From: JAFGJU01 sp964570935
GTDB taxonomy: Bacteria; Eisenbacteria; RBG-16-71-46; JAFGJU01
Reading direction: 5' to 3'
Length of the DNA: 64,000 bases
Assembly: GCA_964570935.1 (NCBI GenBank)
Contig: CAZMZP010000073.1
Location: 1-64,000 of the forward strand
Of this stretch, positions 50,822 through 58,764 are shown piece after piece; positions within the stretch are counted from its first letter, which is position 1; every line of letters starts with the position of its first letter. A model generated the notes under the pieces. The model saw only the letters and a list, made by a program, of their open reading frames with translations. It was not told the DNA's origin and did no database searches. Made by a program: the position numbers and the translations under genes.

Positions 50822-53676
50822 GGTCTTCTCGGAGAGCCCCTTCCGGGTTCATAGCGGTCAGAGGGGCCAGGGAACACAACCTCAAGAACATAGACGTGGA
50901 CATCCCCAGAAACTCGCTGGTGGTCGTCACCGGAGTGAGCGGTTCGGGCAAGAGCTCACTCGCCTTCGACACAGTCTACGCGGAGGGCCAGAGGCGCTAC
51001 GTAGAGTCCCTTTCGGCCTACGCGCGACAGTTCCTGGGCCAGATGGAGAAACCCGACGTGGACTCCATCGAGGGACTTTCGCCGGCAGTGTCGATCGAGC
51101 AGCGGACCGCGGGCGCCAACCCGCGTTCCACGGTGGCCACCGTCACAGAATTGTACGACTACCTCAGACTGCTGTTCTCGCGCCTCGGAGTGCAGTACTG
51201 TCACAAGTGCGGCGCGCCGGTCGGTGCGCAGACTTCTTCCCAGATCGTGACCTCGCTCCTGGACACTGAGGCGGGAAAGACTGTCCAGGTCATGGCGCCG
51301 CTGGTCAGGGGCAGGAAGGGCGAGTACAAGAAGGAGCTGGAGCAGGCCAGAAGACAGGGTTTCCTGCGCGCCCGCATCGACGGCGAACTGGTGGAGCTGG
51401 AGCGTGCCGGGCCTCTCAAGAAGACCAGGAAACACGACATAGACATCGTGGTGGACAGGCTGGTCGTGTCTGAGAAGAGCCGAACGCGCCTGGCGGACTC
51501 GGTGGAGACCGCGCTCCGCGTGACTTCCGGCACCGTGAGCGTGCTGGCCGGCGCCAGGGAGCTCCTGTTCAGCGACAGGCGCGCGTGCGCCACGTGCGGA
51601 ATCGGATTCGACGAGCTCAATCCCCGGAACTTCTCGTTCAACAGTCCTTACGGCGCCTGCCCGGTGTGCGACGGCCTGGGGAGCCGCCTCGAGATAGACC
51701 CCTCGCTGGTCGTGCCAGACCCGCGGCTGTCACTGGCGGAGGGGGCGCTCGCGCCGTGGGGAGAAGCCAAGGCCGGCTGGTTCTGGACCCAGATCAGGGC
51801 CCTCGCGCGGCACTATAGGTTTGACCTGAGAACTCCGTTCGAGGTACTTCCGGAGCCGGCGAGGAAGGGGATTCTGTACGGTACCGGTCCCGACGAAGTG
51901 GAATCCACGTACACGAGCACGCGGTTCACGGTGAAGAGGCGCGCGAGTTTTCCGGGCATCGTTCCCGACCTGGCCCGCAGGTACAGGGCCACTACCTCGG
52001 ACGCCGTGCGGGAGTGGATAGAAGGGTTCATGGCCCAGGGAGAGTGTCCTGCGTGCGGAGGGAAGCGGCTCAAGCCGGAGAGTCTGGCCGTGCGGCTCGA
52101 CGGGAAGAGCATCGCCGATTATTCCTCCGCGTCGGTCAAGGAAGCACGCGAGCTGTTCGAGAGACTGGATGTCCGGCAGGCGGACGAGGCCGTGGCGCGT
52201 CCAGTCCTGAAAGAGATTCTCCAGCGTCTCAAGTTCCTCTGCGACGTGGGTCTGGATTATCTCACCCTCGACAGAGGCGCCGCGACTCTCGCGGGCGGCG
52301 AGGCTCAGAGACTCCGGCTGGCCACGCAGATAGGCTCGAAGCTGAGCGGCGTGCTGTACGTGCTGGACGAGCCCAGCATAGGGCTCCACCATCGCGACCA
52401 GCGGCGGTTACTCAACACTCTTTGCGAGCTGAGGGACATGGGGAACACAGTGCTGGTGGTGGAGCACGACAGGGACACCATCCTGTCGGCCGACCACGTT
52501 ATCGACCTGGGACCCGGGGCCGGCGAGACTGGCGGTTACCTCGTGGCAGCCGGGACGGCCAAGGAAATAGCGGACGACGAGGCGTCGCTGACCGGGCAGT
52601 ACCTGTCTGGAAGGAAGGACGTGGAGCTCCCGGAAACGCGGCGCCGTCCGGCGGGGCCCGGACTCGTCGTGAGGGGCGCGGCCGCCAACAACTTGAAGAC
52701 GATAGATGTGTCCTTTCCGTTGGGACTGTTCGTGTGCGTGACCGGCGTCTCCGGTTCCGGGAAGAGCACTCTTGTGAATGACATTTTGTTCAGGGCTCTC
52801 GCCAGGCATTTCTACTCGTCCACCGACTCCCCCGGCAAACACGCCAGGATAGAGGGGCTCGAGGCCATAGATAAGGTCGTGGACATCGACCAGTCACCGA
52901 TCGGGCGCACGCCGCGCTCCAACGCCGCCACGTACGTCGGCGCTTTCACTCACATACGAGACCTGTTCGCGCAGCTCCCCGAGTCGAAGGTGAGAGGATA
53001 CCGGCCGGGCAGGTTCAGCTTCAACGTTCACGGCGGCCGCTGCGAGGCCTGCCAGGGCGACGGCCTGGTGAAGATCGCGATGCACTTCCTTCCCGACGTG
53101 TACGTTACGTGCGACACCTGCCGGGGCAAGAGGTACAACCGGGAGACTCTGGAGATACTGTACAAGGGGCACAGCATCGCCGACGTTCTGGACATGACGA
53201 TAGAGAGCGCTCATCAGTTCTTCCTACAGATACCCGTCGTGCGGAGGAAGCTGGAGGCGCTGAGGGACGTGGGGCTGGGATACTTGCGCGTGGGACAGCC
53301 CGCGACGCGACTCTCGGGCGGCGAGGCGCAGAGAGTGAAGCTGGCAGCCGAGCTCTCGAAGGTGGCCACGGGGAAGACGGCCTACATACTGGACGAACCC
53401 ACGACCGGTCTCCATTTCGATGACGTGAGGCTTCTGCTCCGGGTTCTGAACAAGCTCGTGGCCGCGGGCAATTCGGTGATAGTCATAGAGCACAACCTTG
53501 ACGTCATAAAAACGGCCGATTACGTCATCGACCTCGGACCCGAGGGGGGAGAGGACGGCGGGCTGGTCGTGGTCGCCGGCGCCCCCGAGGAGCTCGTGGC
53601 CTGCGAACAGTCGCACACGGGCAGGGCGCTGCGGGAAGTCGTCGGCCTGTGCGGGAAAGTGCGGAGCAGGGAGTAG
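50776..53676 (+). CDS. uvrA: excinuclease ABC subunit A
   Basis: The 966-aa DNA-repair ATPase recognises lesions with UvrB. It shows Walker A VTGVSGSGKSSLAFDTVYAE, a zinc module (CATCGIGFDELNPRNFSFNS, then CPVCDGLG), first signature LAGGEAQRLRLATQIGSKLS with VLDEPSIGLH, second Walker A GVSGSGKSTLVND, the second zinc module (CEACQGDG, CDTCRGKRYN) and second signature RLSGGEAQRVKLAAELS with ILDEPTTGLH. The GTG start at 50776 lies inside the TPR gene and adds about 25 residues before the family-typical IAVRGAREHNLKNIDV; no other in-frame start exists there. Confidence 0.95.
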   Translation: MGKHGKGKAASAFEIGSSRRAPSGFIAVRGAREHNLKNIDVDIPRNSLVVVTGVSGSGKSSLAFDTVYAEGQRRYVESLSAYARQFLGQMEKPDVDSIEGLSPAVSIEQRTAGANPRSTVATVTELYDYLRLLFSRLGVQYCHKCGAPVGAQTSSQIVTSLLDTEAGKTVQVMAPLVRGRKGEYKKELEQARRQGFLRARIDGELVELERAGPLKKTRKHDIDIVVDRLVVSEKSRTRLADSVETALRVTSGTVSVLAGARELLFSDRRACATCGIGFDELNPRNFSFNSPYGACPVCDGLGSRLEIDPSLVVPDPRLSLAEGALAPWGEAKAGWFWTQIRALARHYRFDLRTPFEVLPEPARKGILYGTGPDEVESTYTSTRFTVKRRASFPGIVPDLARRYRATTSDAVREWIEGFMAQGECPACGGKRLKPESLAVRLDGKSIADYSSASVKEARELFERLDVRQADEAVARPVLKEILQRLKFLCDVGLDYLTLDRGAATLAGGEAQRLRLATQIGSKLSGVLYVLDEPSIGLHHRDQRRLLNTLCELRDMGNTVLVVEHDRDTILSADHVIDLGPGAGETGGYLVAAGTAKEIADDEASLTGQYLSGRKDVELPETRRRPAGPGLVVRGAAANNLKTIDVSFPLGLFVCVTGVSGSGKSTLVNDILFRALARHFYSSTDSPGKHARIEGLEAIDKVVDIDQSPIGRTPRSNAATYVGAFTHIRDLFAQLPESKVRGYRPGRFSFNVHGGRCEACQGDGLVKIAMHFLPDVYVTCDTCRGKRYNRETLEILYKGHSIADVLDMTIESAHQFFLQIPVVRRKLEALRDVGLGYLRVGQPATRLSGGEAQRVKLAAELSKVATGKTAYILDEPTTGLHFDDVRLLLRVLNKLVAAGNSVIVIEHNLDVIKTADYVIDLGPEGGEDGGLVVVAGAPEELVACEQSHTGRALREVVGLCGKVRSRE

Positions 53677-53692
53677 TCGTGCGGGAAGGCCG

Positions 53693-53712
53693 GCCCGGCG
53701 CGGACGCCGGGC
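53693..53712. terminator. candidate bidirectional terminator hairpin
   Basis: A perfect 8-bp GC inverted repeat (GCCCGGCG / CGCCGGGC) with a CGGA loop lies in the 55-base gap between the converging uvrA and ferritin-like genes. The position suits a shared terminator, but neither flank has a T-run. Confidence 0.45.
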
Positions 53713-53731
53713 GCGGCCCGAGCTCCAGTCT

Positions 53732-54256
53732 CTAGTACTTTCCGTCCATCTTGAATTCCGGCACGTTGAACCAGAAGCCGGTGTTGTTGATGCTGTCCAT
53801 CTCGGCCTGAATCAGGTCGAAGTGCGCGTCCTCCCACTGCGCCAGGTGCTCAAAGAGACTCCTGGCCTTCGGGTCAATCGCCGCCTCGGCCTGCTCACGG
53901 AAGAACTTCGCCGCTTTCCGCTCCAGGTCCAGGGCTATTTTCAGGGCTTCCGTCTCGGCCCCTCCGGACTCTCCGGTGACCTTCTGCTGCCTGTCGGTCA
54001 TGGTGGGCGCCACGTTCTCTATCTCGTACTTCGGCACCTCTATCTCGACCCAGGGCTGCCCCTCGGCCAGATGGTGCATCTGTTTCTCCAGAATCCTGCG
54101 GTGTTCGTTCTCATCCATCGCCAGACGTATGAACATGTTCTTGCCGAACTCGTGTTTAGTCCGGCGGGCAAACTTCAGAAAGGTCACGAGGCCGTTGTCT
54201 TCTATGTCTACGGCCATCTTCAGAGCTTTCATGATTGCGCTCGGTGCGTCACTCAT
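53732..54256 (-). CDS. ferritin-like / rubrerythrin-type di-iron protein
   Basis: The 174-aa helical protein has two ferritin-like halves: the first with an acidic helix MAVDIEDNGLVTFLKFA and RLAMDENEHRRILEKQM, the second with LDLERKAAKFFREQAEAA and LFEHLAQWEDAHFDLIQAEM. The Glu-x-x-His pairs in both halves are what a carboxylate-bridged di-iron site needs. No rubredoxin domain is attached. A role in peroxide or iron handling is inferred. GGAGG precedes the ATG. Confidence 0.85.
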   Translation of the reverse strand: MSDAPSAIMKALKMAVDIEDNGLVTFLKFARRTKHEFGKNMFIRLAMDENEHRRILEKQMHHLAEGQPWVEIEVPKYEIENVAPTMTDRQQKVTGESGGAETEALKIALDLERKAAKFFREQAEAAIDPKARSLFEHLAQWEDAHFDLIQAEMDSINNTGFWFNVPEFKMDGKY

Positions 54257-54346
54257 TACGGTCCTCCTTTGCCACGTCCCGTCGCCAAAGCCTCGAGCAC
54301 TCCGTTTTCCATCCGCCCCAGTCCTAGCCCGGAGTGCGACCCCTAC

Positions 54347-54375
54347 ACGTTATTGGAATCGGGACGCGCTGTCAA
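54347..54375 (-). promoter_or_regulatory. promoter of the ferritin-like gene
   Basis: On the minus strand TTGACA (54375-54370), exactly 17 bases, TAACGT (54352-54347). The start would be about 85 bases before the ATG at 54256. Confidence 0.5.
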
Positions 54376-54389
54376 GGTTGAGCGGTGTG

Positions 54390-54398
54390 TGGTATAGT
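54390..54398 (+). promoter_or_regulatory. extended -10 promoter of the propeller gene at 54475
   Basis: TGG-TATAGT (54390-54398) with no good -35 at the right distance. It is back-to-back with the ferritin-like promoter, so one regulator could act on both. The leader would be about 70 bases. Confidence 0.45.
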
Positions 54399-54474
54399 AT
54401 GTCTTACGCACGCACGCGCTTCGCCTTGTCATGACCACGCCGTTGTCCGGCGGTTCGGAGGTAGACCGGGAGCA

Positions 54475-56247
54475 ATGCGAAAACTCAAACTGAGACTCAG
54501 CAGACCGTCGTCGTGCGTATTGATGCTGGGGGCGGTTCTCTTTCTGAGCGTTGCTATCCCGGCAGCGGAGGCCCGGGCCGCCGCCACGGACCAGGCTTTT
54601 CCGGCTGTCGCTTTCGACGGGACCAACTACCTCGTGGTCTGGGAGGACGGCCGCACCGGCACGTACCCCGACATCTACGGCGCGCGCGTGAGCAAGGCCG
54701 GCCTCGCTGTCGACCCGGATGGGTTCGCCATCTCTATGGCGTGGCACACCCAGGCGCGTCCGTCGCTGGCGTTCGACGGCACAAACTACCTGGTCGTCTG
54801 GCACGACTTCCGCTCCAACTCGTACTACTCGGTGTATTTCGCACGCGTCAGCCCGGCGGGCGTCGTGCTCGACTCGGACGGAATCCGCGTGTCCACGACC
54901 GCCTCGCAGCAGATGTGGCCTGCCGTTGCGTTCGACGGCACCAACTACCTCGTGGCCTGGCAGGACTTACGCAGCGGCAACTTCGACATATACGGTACGC
55001 GGGTCAGCAAGTCCGGGGCGGTGCTGGACCCGTCCGGGATCGCCATATCCACGGCTACCGCCAGGCAGGCGCACCCCGCCGTGGCGTTCGACGGCGTGCA
55101 CTACCTGGTTGTTTGGGACGACCAGCGCACCAATCTTTCGGACGACATCTACGGCTCCCGCGTGAATCCGTCCGGAGGAGTGCTGGACGCGAAAGGAATC
55201 GCGATCTCGACGGCTGCCAACCGCCAGGAGTACCCCAGTGTCACGTACGGCGGCGGCAGCTACCTCGTGGCCTGGCAGGACGACCGGAGCGGATTCGAGG
55301 ACATCTACGGCGCACGCGTGACGCCGTCAGGGGGAGTGCTCAACTCCGGCGGGATTCCGATCTCGCGGGCCGCCAACAGCCAGGCTTACCCGGCGGTGAG
55401 CTTCGACGGAACCAATTACATGGCGGTGTGGCAGGATTTCCGCGCCGGCTACTACTTCGACATCTACGGAGCGCGCATTGGTGTGTCCGGCTCGGTGCTG
55501 GACACGGCCGGAATCGCAATATCCGTGGCCGGGGACGACCAGCTGGCGCCGGCGGTGGGATATGACGGGACCAACTACATGGTCTTCTGGCAGGACAACC
55601 GCGGCGAGACTTACGACGTGTTCGCCGCGCGCGTGGAGAGTTCCGGCGCCGTGCTCGACCCCGGAGGCCTGACTGACGTGCTGGTGGCGTCCGCTTCCGC
55701 GCGCGTGGAGGCCGGGTGCGTGGCCGTTTCCTGGCAGACGACGTCCGAGGTCCCCGCGTCGAGTTTCTCAGTGGAGCGTTCGGAGTCCGGGGAGGGAGCG
55801 TTCACTGCTCTGGAGACCGCGGTTGTGGCGTCGGACGCGCTGTCGTTCTCAGTCACTGACTGCTCCGTGACGCCCGGCACGACTCTGTGGTATCGGATCG
55901 TCCTGGAGGGCGCTTCGGGCGCGAGAGAGTTCTACGGCCCGATTGAAGTCCTGGTGGACGCGGCGCCAGCCACGTACAGGGCGTACGACGCGTACCCCAA
56001 TCCCTTCAATCCGTCCTGCACAATACGTTATGACTTGCCGGAAGGCGCGGGCGTGAGCTTGCGAGTGTTTGACGTGAACGGCAGCCTGGTGCGCACCCTG
56101 GTTGACGGATGGCGCGGTCCCGGGGTCCACAGCGAGACCTGGGACGGCAGAGCCCATGACGGTTCGCCATTGCCGTCGGGAATCTACTTCTATTCCGTCG
56201 AGGCCGGCCAGCTGGAGGCGACCAGGAAGATGCTGCTCCTCAGGTAG
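54475..56247 (+). CDS. secreted seven-blade propeller protein with FlgD-like C-terminal cassette
   Basis: The 590-aa protein has a signal peptide (about 10-35), seven repeats of about 52 residues (consensus PAVAFDGTNYLVVWQD, DIYGARVS, SGAVLDPGGIAIS), a fibronectin-III-like stretch (about 430-510) and a C-terminal domain with YPNPFNPSCTIRYDLPEGAG, VRTLVDGWRGPG and a final KMLLLR. Seven units suggest a closed beta-propeller. The C-terminal cassette resembles FlgD Ig-like and type IX sorting domains, implying export to the surface. ATG 54475 follows GGGAG; a further 30 codons of open frame upstream are not supported. The stop lies 8 bases inside the end of the convergent ABC-F gene. Ligand is unknown. 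Confidence 0.85.
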   Translation: MRKLKLRLSRPSSCVLMLGAVLFLSVAIPAAEARAAATDQAFPAVAFDGTNYLVVWEDGRTGTYPDIYGARVSKAGLAVDPDGFAISMAWHTQARPSLAFDGTNYLVVWHDFRSNSYYSVYFARVSPAGVVLDSDGIRVSTTASQQMWPAVAFDGTNYLVAWQDLRSGNFDIYGTRVSKSGAVLDPSGIAISTATARQAHPAVAFDGVHYLVVWDDQRTNLSDDIYGSRVNPSGGVLDAKGIAISTAANRQEYPSVTYGGGSYLVAWQDDRSGFEDIYGARVTPSGGVLNSGGIPISRAANSQAYPAVSFDGTNYMAVWQDFRAGYYFDIYGARIGVSGSVLDTAGIAISVAGDDQLAPAVGYDGTNYMVFWQDNRGETYDVFAARVESSGAVLDPGGLTDVLVASASARVEAGCVAVSWQTTSEVPASSFSVERSESGEGAFTALETAVVASDALSFSVTDCSVTPGTTLWYRIVLEGASGAREFYGPIEVLVDAAPATYRAYDAYPNPFNPSCTIRYDLPEGAGVSLRVFDVNGSLVRTLVDGWRGPGVHSETWDGRAHDGSPLPSGIYFYSVEAGQLEATRKMLLLR

Positions 56248-58363
56248 CGGTCTGCTCGTGCAGCTGTCCCCATTCCTCCAACAGCATTTCCATCTCCTGC
56301 TCAGCGCTCATGTATTCTTCGGCCAGCCGCTGTATCTCTTCACGTTCTGCAGGCGGATTGGCGAGACTGTCACGGAGGCGGGCGAGCTTTTCTTCCAGGG
56401 CTGAAATCCCGGCTTCGACTTCACCGAGCCGCTTCTGGCGCTTGAGCTCCGCTGCCCTGGCCCGGCGCTCCTGGGCTATCTCGCGGTTCTTGGAGGCCCG
56501 CGCCTTCTTGAACGCCTCGCCCTTTTGGAGTCGCGACGCTTCCGAGGCGGCGTCCGAACCTGCCGCGGACTCGGCCCTCTCACGGTACTCGGTATACGTC
56601 CCCCTGAAGACGTTGAGGACGCCCTCAACCTTGTCGATTTCCCACACCTGGGTCGCCAGGGCGTCTATCAGGTAACGGTCGTGCGAGACCAGGATGACGG
56701 TGCCGTCGAAATCGGCCAGGACGTTCTGGAGGACCTCCTGCGAAGGGATGTCGAGGTGATTCGTCGGCTCGTCCAGCAGGAGGAGGTTGGCGTTGCCCAG
56801 GGCGAGCTTCGCCAGTGCCAGGCGGCCGCGCTCGCCGCCGGACAGGACCCGCACCTTCTTGAACACGTCTGCTCCGGTGAAAAGGTACCGGGCCAGATGG
56901 CTTCGTATCTCGGCGACCAGCATTTCCGGCGCCGCGGAGGATATCTCCTGAATCAGATCCTTTTCCGGGTCGAGGTTTTCGTGCGCCTGGGCGAAGTAGC
57001 CGACGTCGAGACTGGCGCCGAGCTGAGCCTCTCCCCGAGGCGGAGGCAGCTGGCCGAGCAGCATCTTCAGGAACGTCGTCTTGCCGGCCCCGTTCGGACC
57101 TATCAGGGCAACGCATCCCAGGCGCTGGAGCTCCAGGTCGGGGACCGAGAAAAGAAAATTGCCCGGATAACCTATTTCGAGTCCGTGGGTCCGGAGCACG
57201 ATGTTGCCGCCGCGCTTGGCCGCGCTCAGCCTGAGTTTCAACTCGGTCGGATGCCGGAGCGGGTTGCGTAGTGCCCTGAGCCGCGACTCGGCCTCCTCGG
57301 GAGTCATCACGCCGGCCTCTATCTGCACGTCCTGACTGATCTGCAGCCACTTCTTGCCGCGCATGGCCTCCAGCCCCACCTGCTCGATGGCCTGGATCTG
57401 GCGGCTCATGCGCCTGAGGCGGCCCCTGGCCTGCGTCACATTCTGCGCCGCGATGTTCCGCTTTATGTAGTCCATCTCGTGCAGGAGTCGTTCTTTCTCC
57501 GCCTCGAATTCCTTGGAGCGTAGCTCCCAGCGCTCCTGGCGCTGGGTCAGGTAGTGAGTGTAGTTGCCGTGGTAGGCCTCGACGCCGGCCCTGCTCATCT
57601 CCCAGATGTTGTTGCATACCTTGTCCAAGAGGTAGCGGTCGTGAGACACGATCAGGATCGCGCCGTCCCAGTCTCTGATGTAGCTCTCGAGCCATTCCAC
57701 CGCCGCCGTGTCCAGGTGGTTTGTGGGTTCGTCCAAAACGAGCAGTGTCGGGTTCTCGAGCAGGAGCCGGGCCAGCAGAGCGCGCGTGCGCTGTCCGCCG
57801 GAAAGATGCGTGAGTGGGAGCGAGTACTCGTCCTGGCGGAATCCCAGGCCAGTGAGCACCTGGCGGATGCGCGTCTCGTACGTGTACCCACCGCCGTGTT
57901 CGAAACGGGCCTGCAGCGTGCCGTAGCGGTCCATGACGTCCTGGACCTCCGCGTGCCCGACCTTGCCGTCCCCAAGTGCGCTCACGTCGGAGGCGCCGCC
58001 CGAGCCGCCGGCGGTGGACTGCTCGCTTCCGTGCGCGGCCATTTCGGCCTCGAGTCGGGCCAGCTCCTTCTGCACGTCCAAGAGGTCACGGAACGGCAAG
58101 AGGCACTCGTCCCACAGTGTGTTCGCAGACTCGACCACGGACTCTTGCGGCAGATAGCCGATCGTGAGGGCTTTCGAGCGTCGCACCGTGCCGGCAGAAG
58201 GCGGTTCCGTCCCCGCAATGACCCGAAGAAGCGTCGTCTTGCCGATGCCGTTCGGGCCCACTATGGCGATGCGCGCACCGTGCGGGATGCTGAGCGAAAG
58301 TCCGGCAAACACGTCAAGAGCGCCGAACGATTTGCCCAAGTTGTGCGTGGTTACAATTGCCAT
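56240..58363 (-). CDS. ABC-F family ATPase (Uup/EttA-like)
   Basis: The 707-aa protein has two ATPase domains without membrane helices: Walker A GPNGIGKTTLL, signature LSGGQRTRALLARLL and Walker B LLVLDEPTNHLD in the first; GPNGAGKTTFL, LSGGERGRLALAKLAL and LLLLDEPTNHLD in the second, joined by a long charged linker (about 255-375). A C-terminal coiled coil (about 620-690) resembles the DNA/RNA-binding tail of Uup. Proteins of this class act on ribosomes or on DNA-repair intermediates. A Gly/Ser-rich insertion (about 112-135) lies in the first domain. CAGGTG precedes the ATG, but see the promoter entry. Confidence 0.9.
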   Translation of the reverse strand: MAIVTTHNLGKSFGALDVFAGLSLSIPHGARIAIVGPNGIGKTTLLRVIAGTEPPSAGTVRRSKALTIGYLPQESVVESANTLWDECLLPFRDLLDVQKELARLEAEMAAHGSEQSTAGGSGGASDVSALGDGKVGHAEVQDVMDRYGTLQARFEHGGGYTYETRIRQVLTGLGFRQDEYSLPLTHLSGGQRTRALLARLLLENPTLLVLDEPTNHLDTAAVEWLESYIRDWDGAILIVSHDRYLLDKVCNNIWEMSRAGVEAYHGNYTHYLTQRQERWELRSKEFEAEKERLLHEMDYIKRNIAAQNVTQARGRLRRMSRQIQAIEQVGLEAMRGKKWLQISQDVQIEAGVMTPEEAESRLRALRNPLRHPTELKLRLSAAKRGGNIVLRTHGLEIGYPGNFLFSVPDLELQRLGCVALIGPNGAGKTTFLKMLLGQLPPPRGEAQLGASLDVGYFAQAHENLDPEKDLIQEISSAAPEMLVAEIRSHLARYLFTGADVFKKVRVLSGGERGRLALAKLALGNANLLLLDEPTNHLDIPSQEVLQNVLADFDGTVILVSHDRYLIDALATQVWEIDKVEGVLNVFRGTYTEYRERAESAAGSDAASEASRLQKGEAFKKARASKNREIAQERRARAAELKRQKRLGEVEAGISALEEKLARLRDSLANPPAEREEIQRLAEEYMSAEQEMEMLLEEWGQLHEQTAT

Positions 58364-58371
58364 GACACCTG

Positions 58372-58400
58372 AATCTACTACAGCGGGCGCTCGGGGTCAA
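58372..58400 (-). promoter_or_regulatory. candidate promoter of the ABC-F gene, near-leaderless
   Basis: On the minus strand TTGACC (58400-58395), exactly 17 bases, TAGATT (58377-58372). The -10 ends only eight bases before the ATG at 58363, so the transcript would start at or next to the initiation codon. Confidence 0.45.
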
Positions 58401-58485
58401 AGCGTGGCGCGAGGGTCGGACCCGCGCATGGGCGGGCGACGCTCTGCGATGACTCCGCGCCGCGGTCGGCGCCCGCATCACGAGA

Positions 58486-58514
58486 TTGACATTCACACCT
58501 GATTGTGATACCCT
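58486..58514 (+). promoter_or_regulatory. promoter of the second propeller gene
   Basis: TTGACA (58486-58491), exactly 17 bases, TACCCT (58509-58514) preceded by TGA (extended -10). The leader would be about 240 bases, unusually long, and begins with the stem-loop 58533-58554. Confidence 0.55.
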
Positions 58515-58532
58515 AATCTGTTGTAGGAGTGT

Positions 58533-58554
58533 GCAGGCTCGCTGACGAGCATGC
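58533..58554 (+). other. stem-loop in the second propeller leader
   Basis: GCTCG (58537-58541) pairs with CGAGC (58546-58550) around a CTGA loop. After a G-A mismatch, three more pairs (58533-58535 with 58552-58554) extend the stem. The apex CGCTGACG is the same as in the kinase leader hairpin at 943-950. Confidence 0.4.
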
Positions 58555-58764
58555 GGCGTTGGGTGGTGCTTCTTCAGGAGTTGATAGTGGTCAGCTGGTC
58601 TTTGGGGTTATAAGACAATCAGGCGGTGAGCGGCCTTGCCCGTTTGGGCGAGGCCTTTGCTGTCTTTAGCGGCTGTAATTCGGAGCCCGAAACCCTGTGC
58701 AGCAAGTCGGAGTGCGTGTTTCCTGCCCCGGCAGGAGCGGCACGCGGGAAGAGGAGGTCAGTTC

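Larger units (their letters stand above)
58401..58764. other. intergenic region between the ABC-F and second propeller genes
   Basis: This stretch contains a small GC stem-loop (58457-58472), the propeller promoter (58486-58514), a leader stem-loop (58533-58554) and then about 200 bases with no recognised feature before the GAGGAGG at the propeller start. The frame of the propeller is open from 58636, but that part shows no protein-like character. Confidence 0.5.

Noticed and set aside
54347..54398. TTGAGC at 54378-54383 as the -35 box for the plus-strand propeller
   Set aside because: It lies only nine bases from TATAGT, too close for a sigma-70 promoter; an extended -10 without a proper -35 is the better reading.
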